Shown here: piece after piece, positions 20,001 to 27,068 of the stretch
How positions within the stretch are numbered: position 1 is the first letter of the stretch
How the letters are laid out: each line of letters opens with the position of its first letter
NCBI RefSeq assembly: GCF_036516575.1
Contig: NZ_DATBTY010000031.1
Location: 1 to 64,000, forward strand
Direction: 5' to 3'
DNA: 64,000 bases
Origin: Cerasibacillus sp036516575
GTDB lineage: Bacteria > Bacillota > Bacilli > Bacillales > Amphibacillaceae
Translations under genes and position numbers: made by a program
Notes under the pieces: model-generated
The model's database searches: none
Seen by the model: only the letters and a program-made list of their open reading frames with translations
What the model was told of the DNA's origin: nothing

Positions 20001-20091
20001 TTTTTATGATGTCGTTATATTTTTTTAAAGACAATATCGGTCGTCTAAACATGAAATCGGAATGAATTTGATATATACGATGTTGCTTCAT
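17035..20091 (-). CDS. lanB: LanB lanthipeptide dehydratase (full length, class I)
   Basis: A 1018-residue LanB that should use glutamyl-tRNA to glutamylate Ser/Thr of LanA and then eliminate glutamate. The N-terminal glutamylation domain carries SVVNYYIRACSRPTPFGLFS (the R-PTPFG motif is diagnostic). The C-terminal elimination domain begins near residue 760 with KQWIFLKLYI and has FIRYKDNEYGYHIRYRIKL and TYEPEYERYLGE. Both domains are in one chain, as in NisB. ATG 20091 follows AAAGGAAG. It is separated from lanA by a strong hairpin and is coupled to lanC. Confidence 0.96.
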   Translation of the reverse strand: MKQHRIYQIHSDFMFRRPILSLKKYNDIIKNIKYPLDNESIEYILMKIKTEKEFMEALRLSSRSLYNDLTSEQFSTFRLKRKKKIFESVVNYYIRACSRPTPFGLFSHVGLGEFKEKDRNVSHSYAQHAIKEINPDMEWLFQLVNQLENDYQVIKQLNIKVNHLTYIRDDRLFLSHSYKHDKENLPISIKFNNIVAFIYKKAKNFISFQKLCQETTKEFQLNDEDVGQFMFSLIRADMLVTSLRPIINAKERFSIFITELKKVEGCEWLANELNHVSKLMLSYKNTTLGEGINILKQIEQKMKQINKSSHYLKIDYIDTKSEYLSKKDYLHIRQSAYLQDLLAKKSQKHLDTYKQRFLEKYGNREVRILELMDDIHGLGSPYSDSHTVAEDIIEFQLTKKEQLLLSWYSQAMMTGNKEIELTNSKIKQLKNVVNRTEGIHSLSKEIYFTPIKEINEEKLFVNNVIGSNFFGKTFSRFLHYFNNKKLIYKQNHSDTNFVIAGINHYATTPRANNILLGHSLGTYEINLETNSLSHNHNIIYLDDLFVGLSQNKFYLYSKRLDKMVIPIPNNMFNATLGSDIYRLLVDIGEEKIGNFSTDYWGPLSNAAFLPRITYKNVIISPKIWNLYLSNYNEYIDLEKSLNHLLSDYHVPRYVYLLDSVVADQKVLLDLQHDYFKELLIRKLQTQEVVTLFETGFQTLEQNNVLTEYVVGLHNNTHHIKTPINLGHHKNHHIEIKKRSILPFEKQWIFLKLYIDQHRQEDFIFGPLNTLDKQLKENNLIKKSYFIRYKDNEYGYHIRYRIKLTDATMSSDTIQHFNRFYREHILSNYSSKYVIDTYEPEYERYLGEKLFPYVENYFCLESENILRHLPQQIFQGEKRLYFGVYACFTIFKALELTLDEQMNMLENTRTIPLYSKEFRKEKNNIIKYVNLLEDNCLFHIEYPALKKFTHYMILDIRSQLLPYYENMDELFIMSVIHMFINRVFGINRDFEFKIYSYTGNLLKSMKYRLENKHIFTEKR

Positions 20092-20117
20092 GAAGTTCTT
20101 CCTTTCTTTTTATTTAA

Positions 20118-20151
20118 TACCTCTAGGAGAAGGTAATTTCCCCTAGAGGTA
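20118..20151 (-). terminator. Hairpin between lanA and lanB
   Basis: On the minus strand TACCTCTAGG...CCTAGAGGTA form a near-perfect stem with a GAA/TTC extension. The following TATTAAATAAAAAG is only moderately U-rich, so I infer a partial terminator or processing site that lets lanA be expressed above lanBCT, as in other lanthipeptide operons. Confidence 0.75.
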
Positions 20152-20163
20152 AAGCACAAATGA

Positions 20164-20349
20164 TTATTTGTTTTTTGTACCTAATGGCATTTGATAGCAG
20201 TCGCCACTCCCGCCACCACTACACCCATAACTAAAACAAGATCTTTGTGTTGTTAATGCTCCCGTAAATGATTGTGTAGAAACATTATTTTCTGATGAAC
20301 TTACATTAGAAATTTTTAAGTCTAAATCTAATACTTGGTTATCTTTCAT
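20164..20349 (-). CDS. lanA: LanA lanthipeptide precursor
   Basis: A 61-residue precursor immediately upstream of lanB with an AGGAGG site. The leader (about residues 1-26) carries VLDLDLKI, equivalent to the FNLD box recognised by LanB and LanC. The Cys residues C38, C43 and C51 lie in RSCFSYGCSGGGSGDCYQ, so up to three thioether rings can form with Ser/Thr residues from position 24 on (S24, T25, S27, T29, T33, T34, S37, S40, S44, S48). Cleavage after Q26 (STQ-SFTG) or after TTQ35 is possible; there is no nisin-like PR site. The core matches no lanthipeptide I know. It ends in MPLGTKNK. Confidence 0.9.
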   Translation of the reverse strand: MKDNQVLDLDLKISNVSSSENNVSTQSFTGALTTQRSCFSYGCSGGGSGDCYQMPLGTKNK

Positions 20350-20379
20350 AATATAAATACCTCCTGAAAATTCTGATTT

Positions 20380-20445
20380 TTAGAATAAAAGAATCGATAA
20401 ATTTTCTTTTGCAATTCTAATTAATTGAATAAGGCCTCCTTTCAT
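20380..20445 (-). other. Possible 21-residue upstream ORF in the lanA leader
   Basis: ATG AAA GGA GGC... encodes MKGGLIQLIRIAKENLSILL plus F and ends 30 bases before the lanA ATG. There is no Shine-Dalgarno at a good distance upstream, so translation is uncertain. It may be chance. Confidence 0.2.
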
Positions 20446-20455
20446 TTGATAAAAA

Positions 20456-20484
20456 ATTCTATCACCTTTATAAATTTAATGCAA
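20456..20484 (-). promoter_or_regulatory. Candidate lanA promoter
   Basis: On the minus strand TTGCAT and TAGAAT are 17 bases apart, ending about 107 bases before the lanA ATG. The -10 has 5 of 6 consensus bases and the -35 three. No operator repeat or LanR-box is recognisable in 20350-20740, which otherwise holds only AT-rich DNA. Confidence 0.3.
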
Positions 20485-20740
20485 TAAATTTTAGAGTATT
20501 TTGTCGAATTTGGTATTTTTCTCCTAATCTGTATAGTCTTTTATTACTACTTATTCCTATTTAAGGATATTTACGAATATTACATAATGATAATGCGTGT
20601 TCATTACAATTTTGTGAGCTGGTTGGTTATTTATTAGTGTTTATTAGGGAATATCATGATAGAATTTATTTGTAGTGTGAAAATTACAATTTTGAATAAT
20701 AAAATGATATAGATCAGCTATAATTAATTCAATAAGATTA

Positions 20741-21223
20741 ATGGTTATTAAGTTTTTATATTGTAGTGGATTTAGGAAATGCAAGGAAAAGGAACAAAAT
20801 CATTCAATAAAAGGTATCAATCATTTGCTATTTTCTGTTTCTGACTTAGGACATTCCATTGATTTTTATCAAAAAGTATTCGGCGCTAAATTATTGGTAA
20901 AAGGAAGAAACACTGCCTACTTCGACTTGAATGGAATGTGGCTTGCTCTCAATCTGGAGAAAGACATACCACGTGACGAAATAAGTCAATCATATACATA
21001 TATTTCTTATTCAGTAGACGAAACAGAATTTGATGAGATATATGACAGATTAAGGGAATTAAATGTAAACATATTGCCAGGGCGTAAAAGAGATGCGAGG
21101 GATAAGAAATCGGTTTACTTTACAGATCCTGATGGTCATAAATTTGAATTTCATACGGGTAATTTGCAAGATAGACTTGATTACTACAAACGGGAGAAAC
21201 CACATATGGAATTTTTTGAATAG
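20741..21223 (+). CDS. fosB: FosB-type fosfomycin thiol transferase
   Basis: From KGINHLLFSVSDLGHSIDFY onward this is a full FosB: AKLLVKGRNTAYFDLNGMW, ILPGRKRDARDKKSVYFTDP and DGHKFEFHTGNLQDRL. Metal ligands are the His in INHLL, the His in DGHKFEF and the Glu in KFEFH. FosB opens fosfomycin with bacillithiol or cysteine using a divalent metal. Unusually, the normal start (M-IKGINH) is not ATG: the codon before IKG is TCA, and the only in-frame start is ATG 20741, which adds 22 residues rich in Lys and Cys without a clear ribosome binding site. Either a non-standard start is used or expression is impaired. Confidence 0.85.
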   Translation: MVIKFLYCSGFRKCKEKEQNHSIKGINHLLFSVSDLGHSIDFYQKVFGAKLLVKGRNTAYFDLNGMWLALNLEKDIPRDEISQSYTYISYSVDETEFDEIYDRLRELNVNILPGRKRDARDKKSVYFTDPDGHKFEFHTGNLQDRLDYYKREKPHMEFFE

Positions 21224-21289
21224 AAGTTCTTTGGTACAGGACTTGTGTTTTCTGCATTAATATAAAGTAACGTTGGGAGAGGGAATCTA

Positions 21290-21787
21290 ATGATCATTAG
21301 AGAAGTAAAAATATCAGATGCGGACAAATTAGCAAATCTCATTCAACAAGTTGAAAAAAATTCAACATATATGCTCTGGGAGCCAGGAGAGAGGAATATT
21401 CAAACTGATGAGCTATTAAAAATGATTAAAGGGATTAAGAGCAGTGAAAACTCTACTATTCTAGTTGTTGAAAACGAAAATGAACTCGTTGGGTTCTTAT
21501 TAGCAAGAGGAGGAAATGCACGAAGAAATAAGCATGCCACTTATATCGTAGTTGGGATTTTAAATGATTATCGCGGTAAAGGAATTGGAACAAAATTATT
21601 TAACGCATTAGATAGATGGGCTTCCAATAACAATATTCACAGGTTAGAGTTAACGGTTGTTACAAAGAATGAAGCGGGTTTAGCATTATACAAAAAACAA
21701 GGCTTTGAAGTCGAGGGAACAAAAAGAGATTCACTATTTATTGATGGAGAATTTGTGGATGAGTATTACATGTCAAAGTTGCTATAG
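21290..21787 (+). CDS. GNAT family N-acetyltransferase
   Basis: A 165-residue GNAT similar to those acting on small molecules or protein termini: N-terminal MIIREVKISDADKLANLIQQ, central NELVGFLLARGG, acetyl-CoA loop NDYRGKGIGTKL, and RLELTVVTKNEAGLALYKKQ. ATG 21290 follows GGAGAGGGAA. It lies 66 bases after fosB in the same direction and might be co-transcribed. The substrate is unknown. Confidence 0.9.
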   Translation: MIIREVKISDADKLANLIQQVEKNSTYMLWEPGERNIQTDELLKMIKGIKSSENSTILVVENENELVGFLLARGGNARRNKHATYIVVGILNDYRGKGIGTKLFNALDRWASNNNIHRLELTVVTKNEAGLALYKKQGFEVEGTKRDSLFIDGEFVDEYYMSKLL

Positions 21788-21811
21788 TGTCTTTATATGG
21801 TTCGAATAGAG

Positions 21812-21863
21812 AATCGAGCGATGGTGTGCGAAAATCGAGCGGTGACGAGCCCAAATCGTGCAA
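21812..21863 (+). repeat. Short 21-bp direct repeat
   Basis: Two copies of a 21-base unit beginning AATCGAGCG (21812 and 21833) and a partial third beginning AATCGTGC at 21854. GC is higher than in the flanking DNA. It fits the small GC-rich intergenic repeats of Bacillaceae. Confidence 0.6.
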
Positions 21864-21902
21864 CCTTTATTACTGAATAACTATATAAAAGAGGGAATTA
21901 TA

Positions 21903-22259
21903 GTGAATGATTATATACAGAATTATTTACACGTGCTTAAGAACAACTTTATGTTAGTGATCATGGCATCTGTCTTATTAGTTTTAACTTTTTTCATATG
22001 GGCTGGTTTTCCTGTTTTTACAGTCGGTCCGGCAGTAGCAGGTTTGACAACAAATTCTGCTATAGTTCATTTTTCAATTTCGCTTTCAGGAGGGCTTCTA
22101 TTTTCTCTGTATTTTGTGCCAATCAATTTAAAAGTGGCTAAACGGATAGCGAAAGTAAATTACTATAGCGTAGAGCGTTGTCTTGTGCGTATTCAAATCA
22201 TATGGATCATAGTATGTTCTATCATTTTCGAAATAATTATGAACGTCGTTATGCAATGA
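21903..22259 (+). CDS. Small membrane protein, unknown
   Basis: A 118-residue protein from GTG 21903, with AGAGGG upstream. It has three or four hydrophobic segments: FMLVIMASVLLVLTFFIWAG, a FTVGPAVAGLTTNSAIVHFS stretch with SLSGGLLFSLYFVPINL, and a C-terminal IQIIWIIVCSIIFEIIMN. An in-frame start at 21858 would lie in the repeat and is unlikely. No family was recognised. Confidence 0.6.
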   Translation: MNDYIQNYLHVLKNNFMLVIMASVLLVLTFFIWAGFPVFTVGPAVAGLTTNSAIVHFSISLSGGLLFSLYFVPINLKVAKRIAKVNYYSVERCLVRIQIIWIIVCSIIFEIIMNVVMQ

Positions 22260-22321
22260 AGAGGAGAGATATGATGTCAAATTTTACAGTAGATATCCAA
22301 TAATATTTTACGCGGTGTTAT

Positions 22322-22349
22322 ACAATAAAAAGTATAAAATTTTTATTGT
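22322..22349 (+). terminator. AT-only inverted repeat
   Basis: ACAATAAAAA (22322-22331) and TTTTTATTGT (22340-22349) pair perfectly around an 8-base loop. It may act as a weak terminator between 22259 and 22419. Confidence 0.35.
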
Positions 22350-22418
22350 GTAATAGGAATTGATGTTGTTAGAAACTAACAGAGACTGAATTAATAAATA
22401 AGGAATTCAGGTGAAAAA

Positions 22419-23015
22419 ATGTATAAAGATATCATTGAAAATTGGCGTAAATATTGCATCAAAGACAATTTTATAGGAATTGGCTCTACAAGAAAAGCAT
22501 TCAAATTCTCTCATTATGTGATTAAATTACATTTACATCCCATTGGTCATAAACAATCGCAAAACGAATTAATAATAAACAATGTAATGAATAAAAATGG
22601 ATTACATGAGTTGTTTGCAGAGACATACTATGTAGATAAGAAGTTTTCTATTCAAAAGTACTACCATCCTTTAGAATTAATAGATAATCAATCATTCGAG
22701 ATCAATACCACACAACATGCAACTCTCCTACCGAATCGATATGAAGAAGTCTTAGATTTATTAGATAAAGATTTTGATAGTTTTGACCTAAAGGATAGTA
22801 GCAATTATGGCTTGAATGAGGAAGGAAAACTTATTTTTATTGACTACGGCATGAGTAAAAAATTATATGAAAGAGAATGGGTTCCATTAGCGGAATCAGG
22901 AATCCTCCCACAAATTGATTTTGACTATTGTCGTGTTTGTGGACAAAAGAGGGAACTCCGTATGTACGGAGATCACGATAGCGATAGACGTTGTTATGAT
23001 TGTGGGAAGGAATAG
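22419..23015 (+). CDS. Mini protein-kinase-like protein with C-terminal zinc ribbon
   Basis: A 198-residue protein resembling a minimal kinase fold: GIGSTRKAF (residues 20-28) as glycine-rich loop, K36 in YVIKLHLH as the phosphate lysine, DLKDSSNYG as a catalytic D...N loop and LIFIDYGMS as the DFG equivalent. The last 35 residues form a zinc ribbon, CRVCG...CYDCG. Similar short kinase-like proteins occur in Bacillus and their phages without known substrate. ATG 22419 follows a weak CAGGTG. Catalysis is inferred only from motif spacing. Confidence 0.65.
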   Translation: MYKDIIENWRKYCIKDNFIGIGSTRKAFKFSHYVIKLHLHPIGHKQSQNELIINNVMNKNGLHELFAETYYVDKKFSIQKYYHPLELIDNQSFEINTTQHATLLPNRYEEVLDLLDKDFDSFDLKDSSNYGLNEEGKLIFIDYGMSKKLYEREWVPLAESGILPQIDFDYCRVCGQKRELRMYGDHDSDRRCYDCGKE

Positions 23016-23096
23016 CATGTGTTTTCAGCTATGACTTAGTACAAATGATTGAGAAGCTTACACAAGATGTCTCTAGAAAATGACGAGGTGCTCGCT

Positions 23097-23561
23097 ATGT
23101 ACATTGATTATTTATTAAACCATCCAAATAAGATAAAAGAAGTTGCTGAAATGATTTATAAGGAATTTGTAGAAAAAACAGGTAGTAATATGACATATGA
23201 AGATGTAGTGAAATATTTTTCAAATACGAAGCGGCATGCATTTCCTATTACAGTCATTGCATTGGAAAATGGGGAGTGTTTAGGAACGGTGTCGATTTTT
23301 GAAAATGATTTAAAAATAAGAGAAACGTATAAACCTTGGCTAGCATCCTTATACGTAAAACCTGTGCATCGTGGTAAAGGTGTTGGTCAAAAGTTGGTAG
23401 ATAAAACAATCGATATCGTTAAAGAATTAGGGTTTCGTATGCTTTATTTAAGAACGGAAGATGCATCAGACTATTATCGAAAAAGAGGATGGACTTATGT
23501 CGAAACCGTTTCCGATGATCAACACGAGCAAATTGATATATTGAAAATGAAGTGTATATGA
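23097..23561 (+). CDS. GNAT family N-acetyltransferase
   Basis: A 154-residue GNAT with acetyl-CoA loop VKPVHRGKGVGQKL and the following FRMLYLRTEDASDYYRKRGW, where a Tyr is in the expected general-acid position. The frame is open from 23049, but ATG 23097 is preferred because GAGGTG is six bases before it and it starts with the YIDYLLNHPNKIKEV helix. Substrate is unknown. It is the first of three consecutive acetyltransferase genes. Confidence 0.85.
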   Translation: MYIDYLLNHPNKIKEVAEMIYKEFVEKTGSNMTYEDVVKYFSNTKRHAFPITVIALENGECLGTVSIFENDLKIRETYKPWLASLYVKPVHRGKGVGQKLVDKTIDIVKELGFRMLYLRTEDASDYYRKRGWTYVETVSDDQHEQIDILKMKCI

Positions 23562-23581
23562 CTAGTTAGGGAGGATTTTGT

Positions 23582-24136
23582 ATGATTTATGATGATAAAA
23601 ATAAAACAATAACGACTAACAGGCTCATCCTAAGATTGTTTCAAAAAACAGATGCACCAGCCGTTGCTAAACTTTGTAACAACTATAATATTTATAAAAA
23701 TACATTATACCTTCCTTATCCGTACTCTTTAGGGGATGCTTTATCATGGATAGAACGGCATCTTGATCATTTTAATATGAATAAATTGTACGAGTTTGCT
23801 ATTACTGATAAAGAAACAAAAAAGCTATATGGAGCTATAGCATTATCTAATAATCACCATTTTCATAATGGTGAAATGGCCTATTGGATTGGAGAGGTGT
23901 TCTGGGGAAATGGATATGCTACAGAAGCTGCCCAGGCGATATTACAGTTTGCATTTAATGAAAAAGAATATCATAAAGTATTTGCTCGTTCCTTTCATTC
24001 AAATTCTGCTTCGGAAAGGGTTTTGCAAAAAATAGGCATGGAAAAGGAAGGAGTATTAAGTGAGCATGTCATAAAGGAAGGCCACTTTGAAGACCTTGTG
24101 TATTATGGAATTATTAATAGTGATTCAGCAAAATAA
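23582..24136 (+). CDS. RimJ/RimL-like GNAT acetyltransferase
   Basis: A 184-residue protein with the RimJ/RimL pattern: TTNRLILRLFQKTDAPAVAK at the start, MAYWIGEVFWGNGYATEAAQ as the acetyl-CoA loop, then HKVFARSFHSNSASERVLQK and IGMEKEGVL. These enzymes acetylate N-terminal residues of ribosomal proteins or, in resistance families, small molecules. ATG 23582 follows GGGAGG. It is 20 bases after the previous GNAT gene and likely in one operon with it and 24176. Confidence 0.9.
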   Translation: MIYDDKNKTITTNRLILRLFQKTDAPAVAKLCNNYNIYKNTLYLPYPYSLGDALSWIERHLDHFNMNKLYEFAITDKETKKLYGAIALSNNHHFHNGEMAYWIGEVFWGNGYATEAAQAILQFAFNEKEYHKVFARSFHSNSASERVLQKIGMEKEGVLSEHVIKEGHFEDLVYYGIINSDSAK

Positions 24137-24175
24137 CATGACGAAATTGAATGATTGTTAATGTAGGAGTGTCAT

Positions 24176-24628
24176 ATGGAGATTAGACGACTAAGTATAG
24201 ATGAAGAACCACCCATGGATTTATTATTGTTAGCCGACCCTTCTCGCAATATTGTTGTGGAATATTTAAAGAGTGGAGAATGTTTTATTGCTGAAAGTGA
24301 TAATCAGCTTGTTGGGGTTTATGTGCTACTTCCTACAAGACCTCAAACTGTAGAAATAGTGAATATTGCAGTTGTAGAAGAACACCATGGAAAAGGAATA
24401 GGGAAATTTTTAGTGAAAAATGCAATTAAAACAGCCAAAAAAAATGGATATAAAACAATTGAAATTGGGACTGGAAATTCAAGCATCGGACAGCTTGCTT
24501 TATATCAAAAATGTGGCTTTAGGATTACAGGTGTGGATATTGATTTTTTTGTTAGACACTATCAAGAGGAAATTTTCGAGAATGGGATACAATGTAGAGA
24601 TATGATTCGTCTATCCCAAGATTTATAA
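24176..24628 (+). CDS. GNAT family N-acetyltransferase
   Basis: A 150-residue GNAT: IAVVEEHHGKGIGKFLVKNA is the acetyl-CoA-binding loop and helix, and ALYQKCGFRITGVDIDFF follows. It resembles the YvbK-type acetyltransferases of Bacillus. The start at ATG 24176 has a GGAGTG site 6 bases upstream. It lies 39 bases after the preceding GNAT. Substrate is unknown. Confidence 0.88.
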   Translation: MEIRRLSIDEEPPMDLLLLADPSRNIVVEYLKSGECFIAESDNQLVGVYVLLPTRPQTVEIVNIAVVEEHHGKGIGKFLVKNAIKTAKKNGYKTIEIGTGNSSIGQLALYQKCGFRITGVDIDFFVRHYQEEIFENGIQCRDMIRLSQDL

Positions 24629-24696
24629 TTGATATGGCGGTGTTTTATTCGTGGAAAATAGGATTTAACGTGTATAAGAAAAAACAGCGAATAGAT

Positions 24697-24729
24697 AAAA
24701 AATCGTCCCAAATGATGGGACGATTTTTT
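24697..24729. terminator. Bidirectional terminator
   Basis: ATCGTCCCA and TGGGACGAT form the stem, flanked by A6 and T6. It lies between the GNAT operon and the convergent nitroreductase gene. Confidence 0.9.
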
Positions 24730-24745
24730 ACTAAATTCAACAATC

Positions 24746-25345
24746 TTAACTAAAAACTGTAACTCGACTTTCGTCTGAGATAAATTCCTTTTCTTTTGGT
24801 TTACCAGCAATCCCACCAAATGGCATTTGTGCTTTTAAACTCCAAGATGCTGGTATATGCCAATGTTCTTTTATTTGATTTTCAATGAGTTCGTTATAAT
24901 GTTGTAGTGATGCGCCAATACCTTCATGAGCTAAAGCTGTCCACACAGCAAATTGAGTGATTCCTGTTGACTGTTCAGACCAAATAGGGAAATTCTTTTC
25001 ATAAGCTGGAAAGTTTTTTTGCAAATTGGAAACAATCTCCGTATCTTCAAAAAAGAGAATTGAACCGTAACCTTGACGAAAAGTATCGACTTTTTCTGCT
25101 GTCTTTGAGAATTTATCCTCAGGAACGATTGAACGTAAAGCTTCTTCAACAATATTCCATAATTTTATATGGTGTTCACTAAATAAAATAGAGATACGGG
25201 ATGTTTGTGAGTTAAAAGCCGATGGACAGTGCTTAACGGCTGTTGTTACAAGCTGTTGAATTTGTGTATCTGATAAGGATACGTTTTTATTAAGAGAATA
25301 AACAGACCGTCTATTTTTTATTGAATCAATAAATGAATTTTCCAT
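24746..25345 (-). CDS. Nitroreductase family protein (HBN1-like)
   Basis: A 199-residue FMN-dependent nitroreductase: SIKNRRSVYSL at the start, HCPSAFNSQTSRISILF, and WTALAHEGIGASLQHYN with FGGIAGKP near the end. The pattern matches the HBN1/Frm2 branch, which acts in redox and nitroaromatic detoxification. FMN contacts would be the Arg-Arg-Ser of NRRSV and Ser/Asn in SAFNSQ. ATG 25345 follows GAGAGGT. It stands alone. Confidence 0.88.
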   Translation of the reverse strand: MENSFIDSIKNRRSVYSLNKNVSLSDTQIQQLVTTAVKHCPSAFNSQTSRISILFSEHHIKLWNIVEEALRSIVPEDKFSKTAEKVDTFRQGYGSILFFEDTEIVSNLQKNFPAYEKNFPIWSEQSTGITQFAVWTALAHEGIGASLQHYNELIENQIKEHWHIPASWSLKAQMPFGGIAGKPKEKEFISDESRVTVFS

Positions 25346-25533
25346 GTTAATAACCTCTCTATGTTGAATAATTGTACGGTATATATACTAACACAGGGCA
25401 TAACCAATTGAAACAAATAGAAACTGAAAGAAAGATCTATAATTTTCCACGTTATCCCTTACTCACTTATCTGAATAGCGTTATAATAAAATGGAATCTG
25501 CCGATGAGTGTTAAGCTAAAATGAGGTGAAACC

Positions 25534-25644
25534 ATGACAATACAAACCATTTCTAAAAGCGAAGAAGGAAAGAGGTTAATCACACACCATTATGAGGATT
25601 ACATAAAATTTCCATTTTGTTCAAAGCTTAAGTATTATGAGTAA
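25534..25644 (+). CDS. Short ORF, possibly a truncated gene
   Basis: ATG 25534 follows GAGGTG and encodes 36 residues (MTIQTISKSEEGKRLITHHY and a short tail) before TAA. The strong ribosome binding site suggests a once real start; the short length suggests truncation. No family was recognised. Confidence 0.3.
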   Translation: MTIQTISKSEEGKRLITHHYEDYIKFPFCSKLKYYE

Positions 25645-25701
25645 TTATCTATAAAATTAAATTTATGTACAATAATTAAAACTTACGAGGGAGAACGATT
25701 A

Positions 25702-26157
25702 ATGAGTAGAAGTGAAAAAGCAGTGTTCACAAACATGTGTATGATCTATGATGATAACGGTAGAATACTAGTACAAGATCGACTAAATTCTAACTGGCCT
25801 GGAATCACATTTCCCGGTGGACATGTAGAAAGGGAAGAATCATTCGCACAATCAGTTATTCGTGAAGTATATGAAGAAACAGGGTTAACCATTACATCAC
25901 CTGTTCTTTGTGGTGTGAAACAGTTTCAAACAAATGATGATGAGCGTTATATTGTGTTACTCTATAAGACAAATCAGTTTGAAGGAGAACTAAAGTCATC
26001 TGAAGAAGGGCGCGTTTTTTGGATTGAAAGGGCCGATCTGTATCATTATAAATTAGCAAATGACTTTGACAAAATGCTAGAAGTGTTCGAATCAGATACG
26101 CTTAGTGAATTCTACTACGAGCAAGATGGTAATCAATGGCAAGTGAAGTTACTATGA
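25702..26157 (+). CDS. Nudix hydrolase (8-oxo-dGTP diphosphatase-like)
   Basis: A 151-residue MutT-type protein with a complete Nudix box at residues 40-62: GHVEREESFAQSVIREVYEE then TGL. The preceding NWPGITFPGGH is typical of oxidised nucleotide hydrolases. It should hydrolyse a nucleoside diphosphate-linked substrate using Mg2+; the exact one is unknown. ATG 25702 follows GAGGGAG. It is a single gene. Confidence 0.88.
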   Translation: MSRSEKAVFTNMCMIYDDNGRILVQDRLNSNWPGITFPGGHVEREESFAQSVIREVYEETGLTITSPVLCGVKQFQTNDDERYIVLLYKTNQFEGELKSSEEGRVFWIERADLYHYKLANDFDKMLEVFESDTLSEFYYEQDGNQWQVKLL

Positions 26158-26267
26158 ATTAACGAATCTGAAATTTTGTAGAAAAAAGAATAAAAATAAA
26201 GGGATATCACCTTTCATGTCGAAATAAGTAAGTGAGAACAAATTTTAACATAGAAAGGATTGATTAT

Positions 26268-27008
26268 ATGTCAACTAACGAAAAAGCGAGGGATAATCCA
26301 GTCATCGGCTTTGCTCAATCAGTATCAACTAAAAAGCAATTTCAACCCAATCAGCCGGTAACAGATGAATTACTTTATGAGATGATTGCTGAGGTGTTTA
26401 CCGACTTTTGTAAAGGGGTAGTCAATGAGTATCTTCCTATCACGGAACCGATGTTACAAGAAATTATCGATGACCATTGTGTTAGTAATAATCAAGAGCA
26501 AACGTTAATACTGAATTTGTTTTGGTGGCAAATACTCTATCAAGCTCATTTAGAAGGCGGTCTGAATGTCTTTGAGGAATATATTTTGGAAAATCCAGTG
26601 AAATTCAAGGGTAAGCCAATACTGAAATCATGGTTAAGAGATTGGAAGAGAGCCGTTCCTAAGTTTTACTTTGTTGGAGAAAAATATAATGATCGCTTGT
26701 TTGTCGTCATTGACATACTGACTCAAGAGCTATTAGAGGTAAATGTCTATGACCCTACCGCCATCCCACCTAAAGAAGGAGAAATTGCCGTCGGAATATT
26801 AATTCCAATGGGCGATGGATTTTATTTTCCTATCATCGATTTTTACCACTTTGATTTTGAAGCAAGAGAAGCACTTGCAGCCACTCTGTACGACCACTTT
26901 GATAAATACTTACAAAACTCCAGTATGCTTGAAGCATTTATCCACGTATTTTCTGTCGCATTGCAAATTGAAAAAATAATCTCTGAAGAAAAAACATCAT
27001 CTAGATAA
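26268..27008 (+). CDS. Conserved protein of unknown function
   Basis: A 246-residue cytoplasmic protein, helical in the first half (ELLYEMIAEVFTDFCKGVVN, NLFWWQILYQAHLEGG) and with a beta-rich middle (KFYFVGEKYNDRLFVVIDIL, GEIAVGILIPMGDGFYFP). The build resembles the body of Bacillus SEC-C domain proteins but no C-terminal SEC-C cysteines are present. The GTG at 26232 is in frame; ATG 26268 is preferred for its AAAGGATT site. Function is unknown. Confidence 0.6.
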   Translation: MSTNEKARDNPVIGFAQSVSTKKQFQPNQPVTDELLYEMIAEVFTDFCKGVVNEYLPITEPMLQEIIDDHCVSNNQEQTLILNLFWWQILYQAHLEGGLNVFEEYILENPVKFKGKPILKSWLRDWKRAVPKFYFVGEKYNDRLFVVIDILTQELLEVNVYDPTAIPPKEGEIAVGILIPMGDGFYFPIIDFYHFDFEAREALAATLYDHFDKYLQNSSMLEAFIHVFSVALQIEKIISEEKTSSR

Positions 27009-27068
27009 ACCTTTCTTGTTATTTTTCCACTAAAAATTAAAAAATGACGTAGAAATACATTGAAATAT

